From Priapulus caudatus (taxonomy: Eukaryota; Priapulida; Priapulimorpha; Priapulimorphida; Priapulidae), in NCBI RefSeq assembly GCF_000485595.1, contig NW_014577107.1, forward strand, positions 6,915-46,241: a stretch of 39,327 nt of DNA, given 5' to 3'. A program made the position numbers and the translations under genes. The notes under the pieces were generated by a model, which saw nothing but the letters and a program-made list of their open reading frames with translations, did not search any database and had not been told where the DNA came from. Below, one piece after another: positions 1-9,852 of the stretch. Numbering within the stretch: the first letter of the stretch is position 1; each line of letters starts with the position of its first letter.

Positions 1-668
1 TTTTATGATCTACTGTGTGTTGGGTTATCTCACTTAATTGTGATATTATCCCTGTACTATATACAATGTCAATGTGATCTGAAATAAAACATTGTAAAAA
101 AAATAAAAAATAAAGTTTTCAGCTACCTGATATGAACGCGCGTGACATCAGCTAGCAATCGAGGTATCATTGAAGATGCATGTTAAGTGTCTAACAATCA
201 GACTTCAAGCGTTATTAGTCTTTATAAGCTTTAGATATGTGAATGCAGATTTCAGTCTAATTTTTTGATGCATGACCGTAAGCATGCATATATATTATCG
301 TGTATTATAACCTAATCCTCCCTCACACCGCTTGTGTGTTTACACGCGGGGAGAGGAACACACATAACTAGAATTTATTAACTGTCGTTTGCACTGCGCG
401 CGATTAAACGCGGAGCAGGAGAGCATTGGCTGTAAATAGTTTTCTACTCATTATCCGTAATTTCGGTGAACTTTGTTAGCCTTATTGTGGCATTCAGTGT
501 CTTTATTGATGCATTTGGAATGGATTTCGGTGTTACTTAGTGTCTTTCGGTGTATTTTTGTTTGGTGTGTTAAGAAGCATTCGGAATTTTTTACCCTGCT
601 TTTTGCCGCCTTTAGTATTTAGACAGCAAATTACCAAAAGGCACCAAAACGCAGAAAAATCTACCGAA
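1..668. other. Non-coding stretch, no gene seen
   Basis: AT-rich DNA without a convincing open frame. The one open frame over this stretch (540-797) runs into a TA microsatellite and has no recognisable motif, so I do not call it a gene. A short GC-richer patch near 330-420 has no identifiable role. Confidence 0.6.
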
Positions 669-736
669 GGCACTGGCAGCAAGAACGAACTGCAGCTACC
701 GCACACAGGCGGCCATGACTATAATATAACAACATA

Positions 737-753
737 TTGTTATATATATATTG

Positions 754-803
<50 letters not shown>

Positions 804-870
804 TTAATTATTATAATAATGTTTAATATATATATATTGTTATATATTGTTATATACATGTTGTTATATA
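737..870. repeat. TA-rich microsatellite
   Basis: Long (TA)n runs with interspersed TTGTTATATA units. They lie in the loop between the inverted arms 690-721 and 871-903. Confidence 0.9.
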
Positions 871-971
871 TAGTCAATGGCCGCGTGTGTGCTGTAGCTG
901 CAGCCGGCTGAAAGGGGTGGTAGGATATGTTTACTAGGCACTTCTAATTTTAACATATATTTTTAATTTAA

Positions 972-1040
972 TTAGGGTCAGGGTTAGGGTTAGGGTTAGA
1001 GGTTAGGGTTAGGGTTAGGGTTAGGTTGTTCGGGTTAGGG
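972..1040 (+). repeat. Interstitial telomeric repeat 1 (TTAGGG)n
   Basis: About ten TTAGGG-like units with a few variants (TCAGGG, TTAGAGG) on the + strand, in the loop of the 28-bp inverted repeat 901-928/1085-1112. TTAGGG is the usual metazoan telomere repeat. The flanks are unique DNA, so this is internal and not a chromosome end. Confidence 0.9.
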
Positions 1041-1154
1041 CACTTTTTAGGGTTTTTGCATCATTCTTTAATATATCGTAAAATATATCCTACCACCCCT
1101 TTCAGCCGGCTGCGCTGTAGCTGCAGGTGCGGGCTTGTTCTTGCTGCCAGTGCC

Positions 1155-1505
1155 GAATGGCATTGAAAAACAATAAAAAAATCAAGGAAAGATACGGAGA
1201 AATTAGTAAAAATTACATATAGTTTTTATACGTAAATTGTGGTAAAATTAATACATTAAAAACGCATTATTATATTGAAAATCCCCATATTTACTTATAA
1301 AACATCCAAGAGATGGCGCTGTGGCATGTAAACATTGGCTGCGATTAATGGGGTTAGCCCACAGAAATAGAATAGAAGTAGAAGGCTCATACCCAGGCGC
1401 GCAGCGTCGCCAGTTTCTGACAACTGTCACGTGACCAGCGCCATATTGGTGCAGTCAGCCTGCTTAGGGATTGTCTATATTCAAGCCGGTAAGGGAGATG
1501 ACGGT
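1155..1505. other. Non-coding spacer
   Basis: No gene is seen. A short sequence AGATGGCGCTGTGGC near 1312 recurs near 8330 at the right end of the P-type transposon, which suggests shared transposon-derived DNA. Confidence 0.5.
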
Positions 1506-2236
1506 AAGCCAAGGTCCTACCGTCACATATCACTCTCTACTGATTGAAGCCACGGTCCTATCATACTATATCACTCTCTACTGATTGAAGCCACGGGCCT
1601 ACCGTCACATACCACTCTCTAATGATTGAAGCCACGGTCCTATCATACTATATCACTCTCTACTGATTGAAGCCAAGGTCCTACCGTCACATACCACTCT
1701 CTACTGATTGAAGCCATGGTCCTATCATACTATACCACTCGCTACTGATTGAAGCCAAGGTCCTACCGTCACATACCACTCTCTACTGAGAGAAGCCATG
1801 GTCCTATCATACTATACCACTTGCTCATGATTGAAGCCAAGGTCCTACCGTCACATACCACTCTCTACTGATTGAAGCCATGGTCCTATCATACTATACC
1901 ACTCACTACTGATTGAAGCCAAGGTCCTACCGTCACATACCACTCTCTACTGATTGAAGCCATGGTCCTATCATACTATATCACTCTCTACTGATTGAAG
2001 CCACGGGCCTACCGTCACATACCACTCTCTAATGATTGAAGCCAAAGTCCTATCATACTATATCACTCTCTACTGATTGAAGCCAAAGTCCTATCATACT
2101 ATATCACTCTCTAATGATTGAAGCCAAGGTTCTAACTCCACATATCACTCTCTACTGATTGAAGCCATGGTCCTACCGTCACATACCACTCTTTAAGTAC
2201 TGATTGAAGCCATGGTCCTATCATACTATCATACTC
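1506..2236 (+). repeat. 41-bp tandem array with alternating subtypes
   Basis: The core (ACTGATTGAAGCC) recurs at exactly 41-bp spacing (AAGCC at 1506, 1547, 1588, 1629, 1670 and so on), giving about 18 copies. Most neighbouring units alternate between a form ending CTACCGTCACATACC and one ending CTATCATACTATATC, so the array is organised largely as 82-bp dimers. The alternation breaks near 2040-2110, and a 4-bp insertion occurs near 2195. Confidence 0.93.
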
Positions 2237-2836
2237 TATGCCACGAGCATAGGGGCCCCATGCTTAATCTATCATGTATGTTGCGACTTGCTGTCAATAA
2301 ATAAATACTATACTATACTAAACTATATTTGTTATTGGAAAATGCATATTTAGCTTGTGTTTTACTAAAGATAATGAACAATATTAATGTTAATTTTTAT
2401 GATAACAAGTGGACATTGGCATTCGCCTCTGATTTAGTATCACGGTCACCTCTACATTAATCATTGCTGTACAGCATGTTTTTTAATGTTTAAACACTGA
2501 TTTTGTTAGAAGTACCAATACAATAAATGTATGTTTAATTTTATCGACCATTTACATTTTTATTCCTCTGAGTGGTTGTGTAGGTAGGGGGTGCACTGCT
2601 TTGCCTGGGGGCCTATAATGCTGTTAAGACGGCCCTGCCCATGCCTCCCTCACACCTCCCCCTTATTGCAATCTCCCGTAAACCACACACCGACTATTTT
2701 TACCGGTTACCGTGCATGTACACACCGCTTCCCGGTGCCGTGCACACCGTCTTTTTCCCTTATGTACACCGTAATACCGACATCCCTGTCCTCCCTCTCA
2801 CATTGATTAATGCTACCATCCATCAAAGCCAACACC
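2237..2836. other. Non-coding stretch before gypsy A
   Basis: No recognisable gene. Two overlapping short open frames near 2591-2853 have no motif and run into the retrotransposon fragment, so they probably reflect chance. The left break of gypsy A lies near 2830-2843. Confidence 0.5.
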
Positions 2837-2842
2837 GCGGGC

Positions 2843-4955
2843 GCAACTCTTGACCTCAGATCAGCATATCACCAACTGCCGATTGCTAGGGAAGATCAAG
2901 CGAAAACAGCTTTTGTTACACCTACTGGACAATATTAACTCCTTTGTACGCCCTATGGACTACGGAACGCACTCTCAGCCTTTCAACGACTCATGCAGCT
3001 CGCCTTGCGGGAGCTAGTGGGTAAGTTTGTACTGGTTTATATAGATGACATCATTATCTACTCACCTACATTCGACGCTCACCTCAGCCACATCAAGCAG
3101 GTGTTCCACAAACTCAACGCAGCCAACCTAAAGCTTAAAGCGAGTAAATGTTCATTCCTTCGGGATTCAGTACAATTTTTGGGACACACCATTTCGGACG
3201 GACGCATCACGCCCAACGCCGATAAGACGCAAGCTGTGTGCAAGATGGAAGCACCTACCACTTCGAAACAGGTTCGCCCGTTCCTCGGAATGATGGGATT
3301 CTATAGAAAATTCATTTGCCAGTACGCTGAGATCGTCTGCCCACTGACACGCCTCACCATGAAGTACACCCCATTTGAATGGTCAGCAGAAGCTCAAACC
3401 GCATTCCAGACACTCAAAACTTGTCTAACTACGGCACCAGTCTTAGCTTTTGCTGACCCACAGCGTCACTTCTTCCTCCACTGCGATGCCTCGGCCTATG
3501 CCATTGGTGCGGTCCTAACCCAGGAGGGCATGGATGGGCAGCAGCAAGCCATCACCTACTTAAGTAAGAAGTTCACAACGGCTAAACTTAAATGGCCCAT
3601 CATTGAAAAAAAGGCTTTCGCGATAATTTACTCCCTTATTAAACTACGACAGTTTCTAGTAGGCAGCCAATTCACAATATACAGCGATCATAAGCCATCA
3701 AAATTCCTCTTGACAACAAAGACATTGACAAATCCTCGTCTCCAACGCTGGGCATTGACCCTATCGCAGTATGATTGCCAAATACATTACAGAGAAGGAC
3801 GTTGCAACCTGCAGGCGGACGCATTCTCTCGCCTCGCCTCTGTACCAGCCCCTTGTACTGAGCTGGACATAAAACCACAGATTGATATAGCCTGCTATCA
3901 GATCGGTGCGCCAGCCCCGACGCACCATATGCTTCAAACCCCGGCCATGGAAGTGCTAACGGCGGTTCCCACACATGATGCTGATGAGCACTTGCCCACG
4001 TCACATGCTGAGTTTAAACAGATGCAACTAGGGGAGGTCGAGTTGTCAAATATCATTTCAATTCTACAGGCTCTCAACGTGCCCCTGCAGAAACGCAAGC
4101 TAATCACTGAGTTCTACATCACGGATGGGCTACTTTATCACCTCGCTGCAACAGGTTTCCCGGCTCTACCACGCGCATAAGTTGTCTTGCCTAGAACATT
4201 GGTCACACAGGTCATGGCGGAGTGCCACATGCATCTACATGCTGGACATTTGGGGTTCGACAAGACTTATCGCAAAGTGGCAGAGAGGTACTCTTGGAGT
4301 CGCATGTATGCTGACATTCAGAAGTACGTCCAGTCTTGTGTTACTTGCAACTCTTGCAAGCTACAACGCATTCGCGCGCCACTCTATGAAGCCCCACTTC
4401 CCAATGCACCAAACCAAACGGTCAGCATAGACGTCATTGGACTACTACCGATCACGAACCAGAGCAACCGCTACATAGTCACCTTCGTTGACCTTTATTC
4501 TTCATACCCAGAAGCATATCCGGTGAGCAACAAGTCTGCTGCAACAATAGCTAAACTCATAGTCAACTGTTTTATCCCCACCCATGGCTGCCCCTTCAAC
4601 CTACTCACTGATCGAGGTATTGAATTCTGCAACGTACTGATAGCTCGTATCTCTGCAGTATTCCGCATCCACCACATCAAGACAGCCCCTTTCCACCCGG
4701 CTAGCAACGGCATTTGTGATCGTTTCCATCGATCTCTTAACCCCATGTTAGCGTGTTTTGTGAACGACGCCACACAGACTGGGATGAAAAACTAGCACCT
4801 GTGCTTTTCGCCTATCGTACCGCAGAGCATGCCACCAGTGGGCACACACCATTCTTCCTCACGTACGGATACGATGCTGTCCTACCGCTTGATACGTTGC
4901 TACAGCCACGTCACGTCAATTACGCAACCGACCCCGTCTCCATTGCATTAGACAG
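2843..4955 (+). pseudogene. pol: Gypsy A pol, part 1: RT, RNase H, integrase core
   Basis: This part begins inside RT with the LDLRSAYHQ motif and carries the catalytic YIDD near 3040. RNase H follows with HCDAS, EKKA and SDHK, which hold its acidic residues. The integrase has an HHCC zinc finger (HLHAGH and CVTCNSC, 4221-4360) and a core with SID, TDRG and the third catalytic position. In-frame stops occur at 2936-2938 and 4178-4180, and the frame shifts at about 4760-4790. The third catalytic residue, 35 residues after the second Asp, is Asp (GAT, 4718-4720) where the family has Glu. The reading stops where the P-type element is inserted and resumes at 8407. It is a dead copy. Confidence 0.9.
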
Positions 4956-4963
4956 GTTACATC
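4956..4963 (+). repeat. Target-site duplication, left copy (GTTACATC)
   Basis: The 8-bp sequence GTTACATC lies directly left of the P-type element and again at 8407-8414 directly right of it. The gypsy pol frame reads up to the first copy and resumes at the second, so this is the duplicated target. Confidence 0.93.
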
Positions 4964-5078
4964 CACTGATCTCTATAATATAATCTAGATAGGACATTGG
5001 CTACGTGTCATTGACGCTACACGTCCGCCATCTTTTCACTCGCAAAGTATAGGGATCCGATCTAGCTGCGAGCGACTA

Positions 5079-5188
5079 CTAGCATAGACTGGTCCGCGTT
5101 CGACAGTTCCACTCGCGTTACACTGACGCGCGCGGCGCGCTCACTTAACGCGAGTGGAACTGTCAAGCGCGGACTAGTCTACTGCTAG
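5079..5188. repeat. Subterminal foldback in the P-type element
   Basis: Arms 5079-5120 and 5146-5188 are imperfect inverted repeats of about 42 bp (core ACAGTTCCACTCGCGTTA and its complement) around a GC-rich loop of alternating CG. It lies between the terminal repeat and the THAP start codon, where transposon promoters and transposase-binding sites usually lie, so a regulatory role is possible but inferred. Confidence 0.85.
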
Positions 5189-5256
5189 CAATCTCTACTT
5201 CAAGCAACTTTACCGTCTCGAGAAATACATTTCAAATTTATTTGTTAGAGTAGAGA

Positions 5257-5324
5257 ATGCCATCCTGTGCAGCCATCAACTGCACTAACAGACAGTTTAA
5301 GGGATGTGGAAGGACATTTCATTT
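5257..5324 (+). CDS. THAP zinc-finger first exon of a P-type transposase
   Basis: An ATG opens a 22-codon reading frame starting MPSCAAINC and ending in GRTFH, followed at once by a consensus splice donor GTAAGT (GT at 5325). The start (Met, two Cys four residues apart, NR, then G-x-x-FH) is the N-terminal half of the C2CH THAP domain, the DNA-binding module of P-element transposases and of THAP host proteins. The distal Cys/His pair would lie in the next exon, which I could not find downstream. The position just inside the left terminal repeat fits transposase exon 1. A captured host THAP exon is less likely. Confidence 0.75.
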
Positions 5325-5330
5325 GTAAGT

Positions 5331-6900
5331 TTGAATTAAAAATGGCAAATTTATGATAAAAGCAGCATTATCATATGACCAACTTCAACTTTTTCTGTGG
5401 AAAATCCTGCCAGCGATGGCGTACTACTACTACTACTACTAGTACTTAGTCAAATGTCACTTTGAACCACCTTTGAACCTACTATATTATTGTGTAATGT
5501 AACTACAGTATTTGTAGTTGAATGACCGCTATGTCTATGCATTTTATATGTTTAATAGTTTGGAAAATTAATTAAGAAATTGAGCATTTCATAACGCTAG
5601 CGCAGTACAGGCTACAGCCGTGTATTGTAATTTTGTTGTTTTGTGTGGCGAACCAGCCCACAGCCACAGGCACAGGCACTTGGAGCGTTTCAATATATAT
5701 TTATGTGTCAGTGTGCAGCAGCTAGCGTTCGGCAGCCAGCGTGTGTTAATTGCAGATGAGCATTTGGACGGCATTTACAGGAAATTGTCGGCAATAATAT
5801 GTGAAAAAGAGTAGAGAAACATTAAAACTTTGGTACTGGTAGTAAATAGATTGTCGTGCGCGACTCCCTAAGTTTCTCGGTTTCGCGCGTACGAAGTTAG
5901 TATTGTGGAATATGTGTGCTATGCGATAATGCTTATTGCGTATATGTGTGCACATGCGTTATATTCACACCTAAATGATGCGCATGTACGTAACGGTGCA
6001 ACATGATGTACATGCATGCTGTACAAGGGAGCTGCATCGCCGCAGCCAGTCTCGTAACGTTTATGTGACGCCCACTACCTCCATACGCCATGATAGGGTG
6101 TACGCTCAACTTACACTAATAGTGCATTGTTCTTCCCACTAACAGTTTCTGCATGCATATGACTATTGTATATTTGTGACCTATGCTGGGTATTTCGAGG
6201 CGCAAGTCGCTGGGTATTGTTTTTAGCAAAATGCAAAATAATGTGAGTCATCACCTGGTGAAATTTCTGATTTCAATGTATTTACACTGTCTATAGTATT
6301 TTCTTTCATCTGCCGCCAGCATAATCCATTCTGATTTGTACAACACCATTAAAATTTGCATTTAAAATGACTCATTGGACCTTTTGTCTTTGGTTTTGAC
6401 TTGTAAATAACTGACCTGAGAAGTGTTTGACTCTGAATAATAGCTACCCCACATTGTAATTTTGCTGTGTGCGTGTGATACTCACTGTGCGACTGGCTGA
6501 GCGTCCCGTCGTCGACCTCCACCGGACGGCGGTAGACGGTGGAGGGTCAACCCAGGCTCCTGATGATTCGTTCTGCTGACCACAGAGCATTCTCACGTCT
6601 CGGGGCGTTTAGCAACCAGGCCTATGCCACCCAAGTTCCCAGTTCTTAACGAGGTTTCAAATGGATTTCAGTCGCGACTTTAGCTAAGGTTTTGGCGGAT
6701 TTTAGTCGCAACGTTAGTTAAGATTTCAGTGGATTTCCTTCACGATTTTGCTTGGTTTTCCTCGCGACTCATCTCGATCGCCCGTGCATTGAGCCAGATC
6801 CTTACTGTGTCACGTTCTATTGTGTCATGAGTCCACCTATATTATAGAGCCGATCCGCGCACCTATGTAAGTGTATTTAGTCTGATGTTTCTTCTTTGAT
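5331..6900. other. Non-coding interior of the P-type element
   Basis: No transposase catalytic exon is recognised. Part of it (about 5650-5855) is a copy of a dispersed repeat whose other copies form the foldback at 28715-29505. The remainder has no identifiable feature. Confidence 0.5.
5650..5855 (+). repeat. Dispersed repeat shared with 28.7-29.5 kb
   Basis: The segment around ATTTACAGGAAATTGTCGGC (5772 on) through AGTAAATAGATT matches 29365-29450 in the same orientation and 28767-28850 in inverse. The segment GGCACTTGGAGCGTTTCAAT near 5676 matches the outer ends of that foldback. Confidence 0.75.
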
Positions 6901-7175
6901 TAAACGCGTTGGTTGGATGGCTGATGCATAAAGTAATTCATCTCCGTTGTCGAATCTATGTCTTCCTCCTTTGCACCACACACGACGTGGCAGTTAAGTC
7001 GAAGTCACAATCCAGTGATCGAAACTTAGAACGACCGGAGGAGCTATTGCGGCATTACACATTTAACGGGGATCACGCAAGAGGGAACATACTATATACA
7101 CCATATTTTTCGCGTACAGATATTTTCCCGAATTCAGACATGATGAACAATTTCGCGGGTATATTTAATTTCGCG

Positions 7176-7345
7176 GTCGGTGATATTTTGTTGAACTACC
7201 CAGGGCCACAAAACGCGCGACTGTAATACTAAATTGCATTTATTTTGTATGGATTTCATTTTCTACTGGGTAGTTCAATAAAATATCAAGATTGTTGTGG
7301 ATCAATGGGATATATCTTATTGAACTACTTGCTACTGCTAGCCAC
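7176..7345. repeat. Short inverted repeats with GTTGAACTACCCA ends
   Basis: GATATTTTGTTGAACTACCC (7182 on) pairs with GGGTAGTTCAATAAAATATC (7268 on), and a third, direct copy (TATCTTATTGAACTAC) lies near 7314. This is probably a small MITE remnant inside the P-type element. The open frame 6909-7226 that overlaps it is not considered coding. Confidence 0.55.
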
Positions 7346-7506
7346 ACTGAGCAAATTAAATATATTTTCTTGTTTTGTTATGCATTTTCAACTTTTTAAT
7401 AAATTTTTATTGAAACCAGAATAATTGTACAATCTTTTTCATTCAAATATGCCCAGCCCACACTGACATTCAAGGAAAGTTAAAGCCAAGGTGCAAGCCG
7501 GGAGTC

Positions 7507-7670
7507 GGGCCAATATTGGCAATGTCGGGTCAATATAATATTGGCAACCAATCGGGCCAATTTTTGGCAACCAATCGGGCCAATATTGGCAACCAATCGA
7601 GCCAATATTGGCAACCAATCGGGCCAATATTGGTGCGAAGATTAACCGATATTGGCCCAATATTGGCCTG
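7507..7670 (+). repeat. 22-bp minisatellite
   Basis: About five tandem copies of a unit near GGCAACCAATCGGGCCAATA followed by TT, with degenerate copies at both ends. It lies inside the P-type element. Confidence 0.88.
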
Positions 7671-7679
7671 ATGCTGTTG

Positions 7680-8000
7680 TGCTGTCTGGGTATATGCTAT
7701 ACGCGAGTATATATATGCTATATAGTATATGCTAATTACTATATCATATATGCTATATCATGTAGGCCTATGCATGCTATATGCTATACTAGTAATAGTA
7801 TATGCTATATTTACCTATAATAATGGCTATTATATATGCCTTGGCTCTTATATTTATAAGACTAATAAGTTATAAATATATATATATAATGTTTCATCTA
7901 TCATATATGCTATATGTAGGCCTATGTATGTTATATGCTATATGCTATACCTATATGCTATATTTACCTATATGCCTTATAAATATATATATTTAATCTT
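7680..8000 (+). repeat. TATATGCTATA low-complexity tract
   Basis: Irregular repeats of TATATGCTATA and TATAAATATATA, twice including TGTAGGCCTATG. Short open frames here are low-complexity artefacts. Confidence 0.8.
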
Positions 8001-8406
8001 TCATGTAGTTCAATCAAGTTGTGTTCATTCATCAAAGTTTGTTTTCATACGAATGGTAACAAGAATTATTATAATTGGTAGAATAGGCTGCGACTAGCTA
8101 GCACGTGACTCGTGACGTCACGTGAAAAATGATTATATCGTATATTTCTCTTTAATTTAGCTGCATACATGTATCTATATACATATCCATATTTATATAA
8201 TCTGTTAAGTATGGATCAAAGTTTTTTTCATGCTAATTTGAATAAGAGAATAAGTGGCGTTTTCTTATTTTTCATTTGAAATGTTGTGGGGCACAGACCG
8301 GCAGATTCAGCTTTTGGGAGTGGTTGGAAGATGGCGCTGTGGCGTCACTTTCATGTTAAGCGCGGATAGGCTAAGCGCTATCCAGATTATATTATAGAGA
8401 TCAGTG

Positions 8407-8414
8407 GTTACATC
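8407..8414 (+). repeat. Target-site duplication, right copy (GTTACATC)
   Basis: This is the second copy of the 8-bp duplication flanking the P-type element. Translation of the gypsy pol resumes here. Confidence 0.93.
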
Positions 8415-8885
8415 AGGCATGCACAACTATTCGAGAGAGCACTCAGCGAGCTCGAAGGCGTAACAAGGAGTTGTATGATCAACGTGCCAAAGAGCAGCTT
8501 TTCCCCAGTCGTACCCATTGGGGCTTCTCGTAAGTTCGCCAAATATTGGAAACCGTATTTCATCATTGTTCAACAACTGTCGCCAGTCAAATTTAGGATT
8601 AAGCATGTCTACACTGCTCGCACGTATGAAGTGCATGTTGACAGTTTGCGCCCCGCCTTCCTGCAAGGAGCCTGGGACGGCGTGGTAACTGACGCTGCAG
8701 CACCGGTTGAACAGGCTGGCGGCACACGAGTTCAACCCCCACGAGCAGCACACCTGGTAAAACCAGCTTCATTTACGGACGAAGACTTCGACGACGATGA
8801 AGAATCACAAGCCGTGCCCTCACAATGGGAGGAAGACGACCTTCTTCCGCTTGCAACCTTCTGGCAGAAGCAGAAAATTGATTAA
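8415..8885 (+). pseudogene. pol: Gypsy A pol, part 2: integrase C-terminal region
   Basis: This is the continuation of the integrase after the transposon insertion. An initial frame contains RNKELYDQRAK, typical of the linker before the C-terminal module, and stops near 8530 (TAA). The next frame, from 8475, carries FAKYWKPYFIIVQQLSPVKF and a VHVDSLRP motif, the C-terminal (GPY-like) module that helps target integration. An acidic tail (DEDFDDDEE) follows, then a stop at 8883-8885. The frame change means a base was lost or gained here. It is non-functional. Confidence 0.85.
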
Positions 8886-8918
8886 ACACACGACAATCTC
8901 ACAGCAAATACACTTAAC

Positions 8919-8932
8919 GCTTTCCCTTGCAG
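8919..8932 (+). promoter_or_regulatory. Possible splice acceptor before the membrane ORF
   Basis: The pyrimidine-rich tract CGCTTTCCCTTGCAG lies 30-45 bases after the pol stop and just ahead of an open frame. Env-type ORFs of some gypsy elements are made from a spliced RNA. The role here is inferred. Confidence 0.4.
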
Positions 8933-8983
8933 TTTGCTTGGAGGGCACTCCTGCCTACCATTCACACATTAGTTCCAAGCGCC

Positions 8984-9175
8984 ATGTACCGCCAGACTGA
9001 TTTGGACGTTGCTTTTGATAGACTTGCCACTGCAGTCAGCGCCAGTGAACCTTTGTTGCCTCCCAATCCAAACCACGTTACACAGTTCCGCGCTCACCGC
9101 TCGGCTGTGTATGGATCAATGGGATCCATACTCATTATCATAATAGCCATAGCGGTTGTAACATGCAGACTTTAA
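8984..9175 (+). CDS. Small membrane-anchor ORF after pol (env-like remnant?)
   Basis: From the ATG at 8984 the frame gives 63 residues; the frame is open from about 8930. Most of it is polar, but the C-terminus has a clear hydrophobic segment (SILIIIIAIAVV) followed by a short basic tail, the layout of a membrane anchor. Its position directly after pol is where env-like genes of gypsy elements lie, and a possible splice acceptor precedes it. No fusion peptide, signal peptide or Cys pattern is visible, so it could be a remnant of a longer envelope-like gene or a chance hydrophobic stretch. Confidence 0.4.
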   Translation: MYRQTDLDVAFDRLATAVSASEPLLPPNPNHVTQFRAHRSAVYGSMGSILIIIIAIAVVTCRL

Positions 9176-9852
9176 ACGACAGCACCCAACTGACAGTTTC
9201 TCCGCCGCTGCTTCTGCCATCGTCAGTCTTACGGGGTTGGCAACGATGAGGCTCGGGCCGGGATCCCACTGCAGCTGGTGGGGCTAGCACCAACAGCAGC
9301 TAACGTGGAGTCACTGGTCGAGGCACAAGCACACCCTGATGGGTTGGTGCATGTCATCCGAACAGCTTCTACGAGTCTAATTTATGGTCGACCGCGCGTA
9401 GAATCGTGTATTATTGCATCTCTGTTATTGTATTGATTAAACCGGCAAGATTGTTTGTTTCCTCGAGGAAGTAGTTACCCTGTATATGTGTGTCTATTTA
9501 TGCGTGCGTAATTATTATAATTATATTTTACAGTAGCACGAATCGTCGTCACGCATAGCGATAGACAACGCCTTGGACATAGTACTAGGTTTAAGGGCAT
9601 GCAGCAGTAGAATTAGAGGCCCTAGCATTGCACGTGCAGCAAGCATGTATCACTTTTATTTTTTAACCCCGTCAATCATATCCATACAAATTACGACCCA
9701 TCCGGGCCAGCCGGTCAAATTATTTTTTGATCCAGCTCTTCACGCTTCATACTTCATTGTACTAACCGGTTCCTTCTCATCCCCTTCATCTGTAAAGCGC
9801 CCACGATATACCCTCACCACCAGGACGCCCCATCCACATTGAAACACCAGCA
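9176..9852. other. Non-coding stretch in gypsy A
   Basis: There is no convincing gene between the membrane ORF and the coiled-coil ORF. I looked for a copy of the LTR found at 11524-12278 and found none, so there is no sign that a separate LTR element starts here. Confidence 0.5.

Larger units (their letters stand above)
669..1154. repeat. Compound foldback element containing a telomeric tract
   Basis: Three nested or adjacent inverted repeats are visible. The outer arms 669-686 and 1137-1154 are perfect 18-mers (GGCACTGGCAGCAAGAAC). Arms 690-721 and 871-903 enclose a TA/TTATATA microsatellite. Arms 901-928 and 1085-1112 are perfect 28-bp inverted repeats beginning CAGCCGGCTGAAAGGGG and enclose the TTAGGG tract. 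The nesting suggests a MITE-like hairpin inserted into one arm of an older hairpin. No transposase is present and no clear target duplication is visible. Confidence 0.75.
4964..8406 (+). mobile_element. P-superfamily (THAP) DNA transposon, mostly decayed
   Basis: Terminal inverted repeats of 29 bp start CACTGATCTCTATAATATAA (4964 on) and are repeated in reverse complement at 8378-8406 with one mismatch. They are flanked by the exact 8-bp duplication GTTACATC. An 8-bp duplication, CA-starting termini and a THAP first exon at the left end together point to the P-element superfamily; hAT also makes 8-bp duplications but does not usually encode THAP. Only the first coding exon is recognisable. 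The rest is non-coding, with an internal foldback, a minisatellite and a dispersed repeat. Confidence 0.85.

Noticed and set aside
540-797. 85-residue open frame at the left end
   Set aside because: It ends in a Tyr-Ile repeat from the TA microsatellite and overlaps a foldback arm.
972-1040. A true chromosome end or telomere
   Set aside because: Tracts are short, degenerate, in mixed orientation and flanked on both sides by non-telomeric DNA.
6909-7226. 105-residue open frame inside the P-type element
   Set aside because: It overlaps a small inverted repeat and AT/TTTCGCG-rich non-coding DNA, and shows no transposase motif.
9176-9852. A 5' LTR that would make the coiled-coil ORF a gag of a separate element
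   Set aside because: I found no sequence here matching the LTR at 11524-12278.
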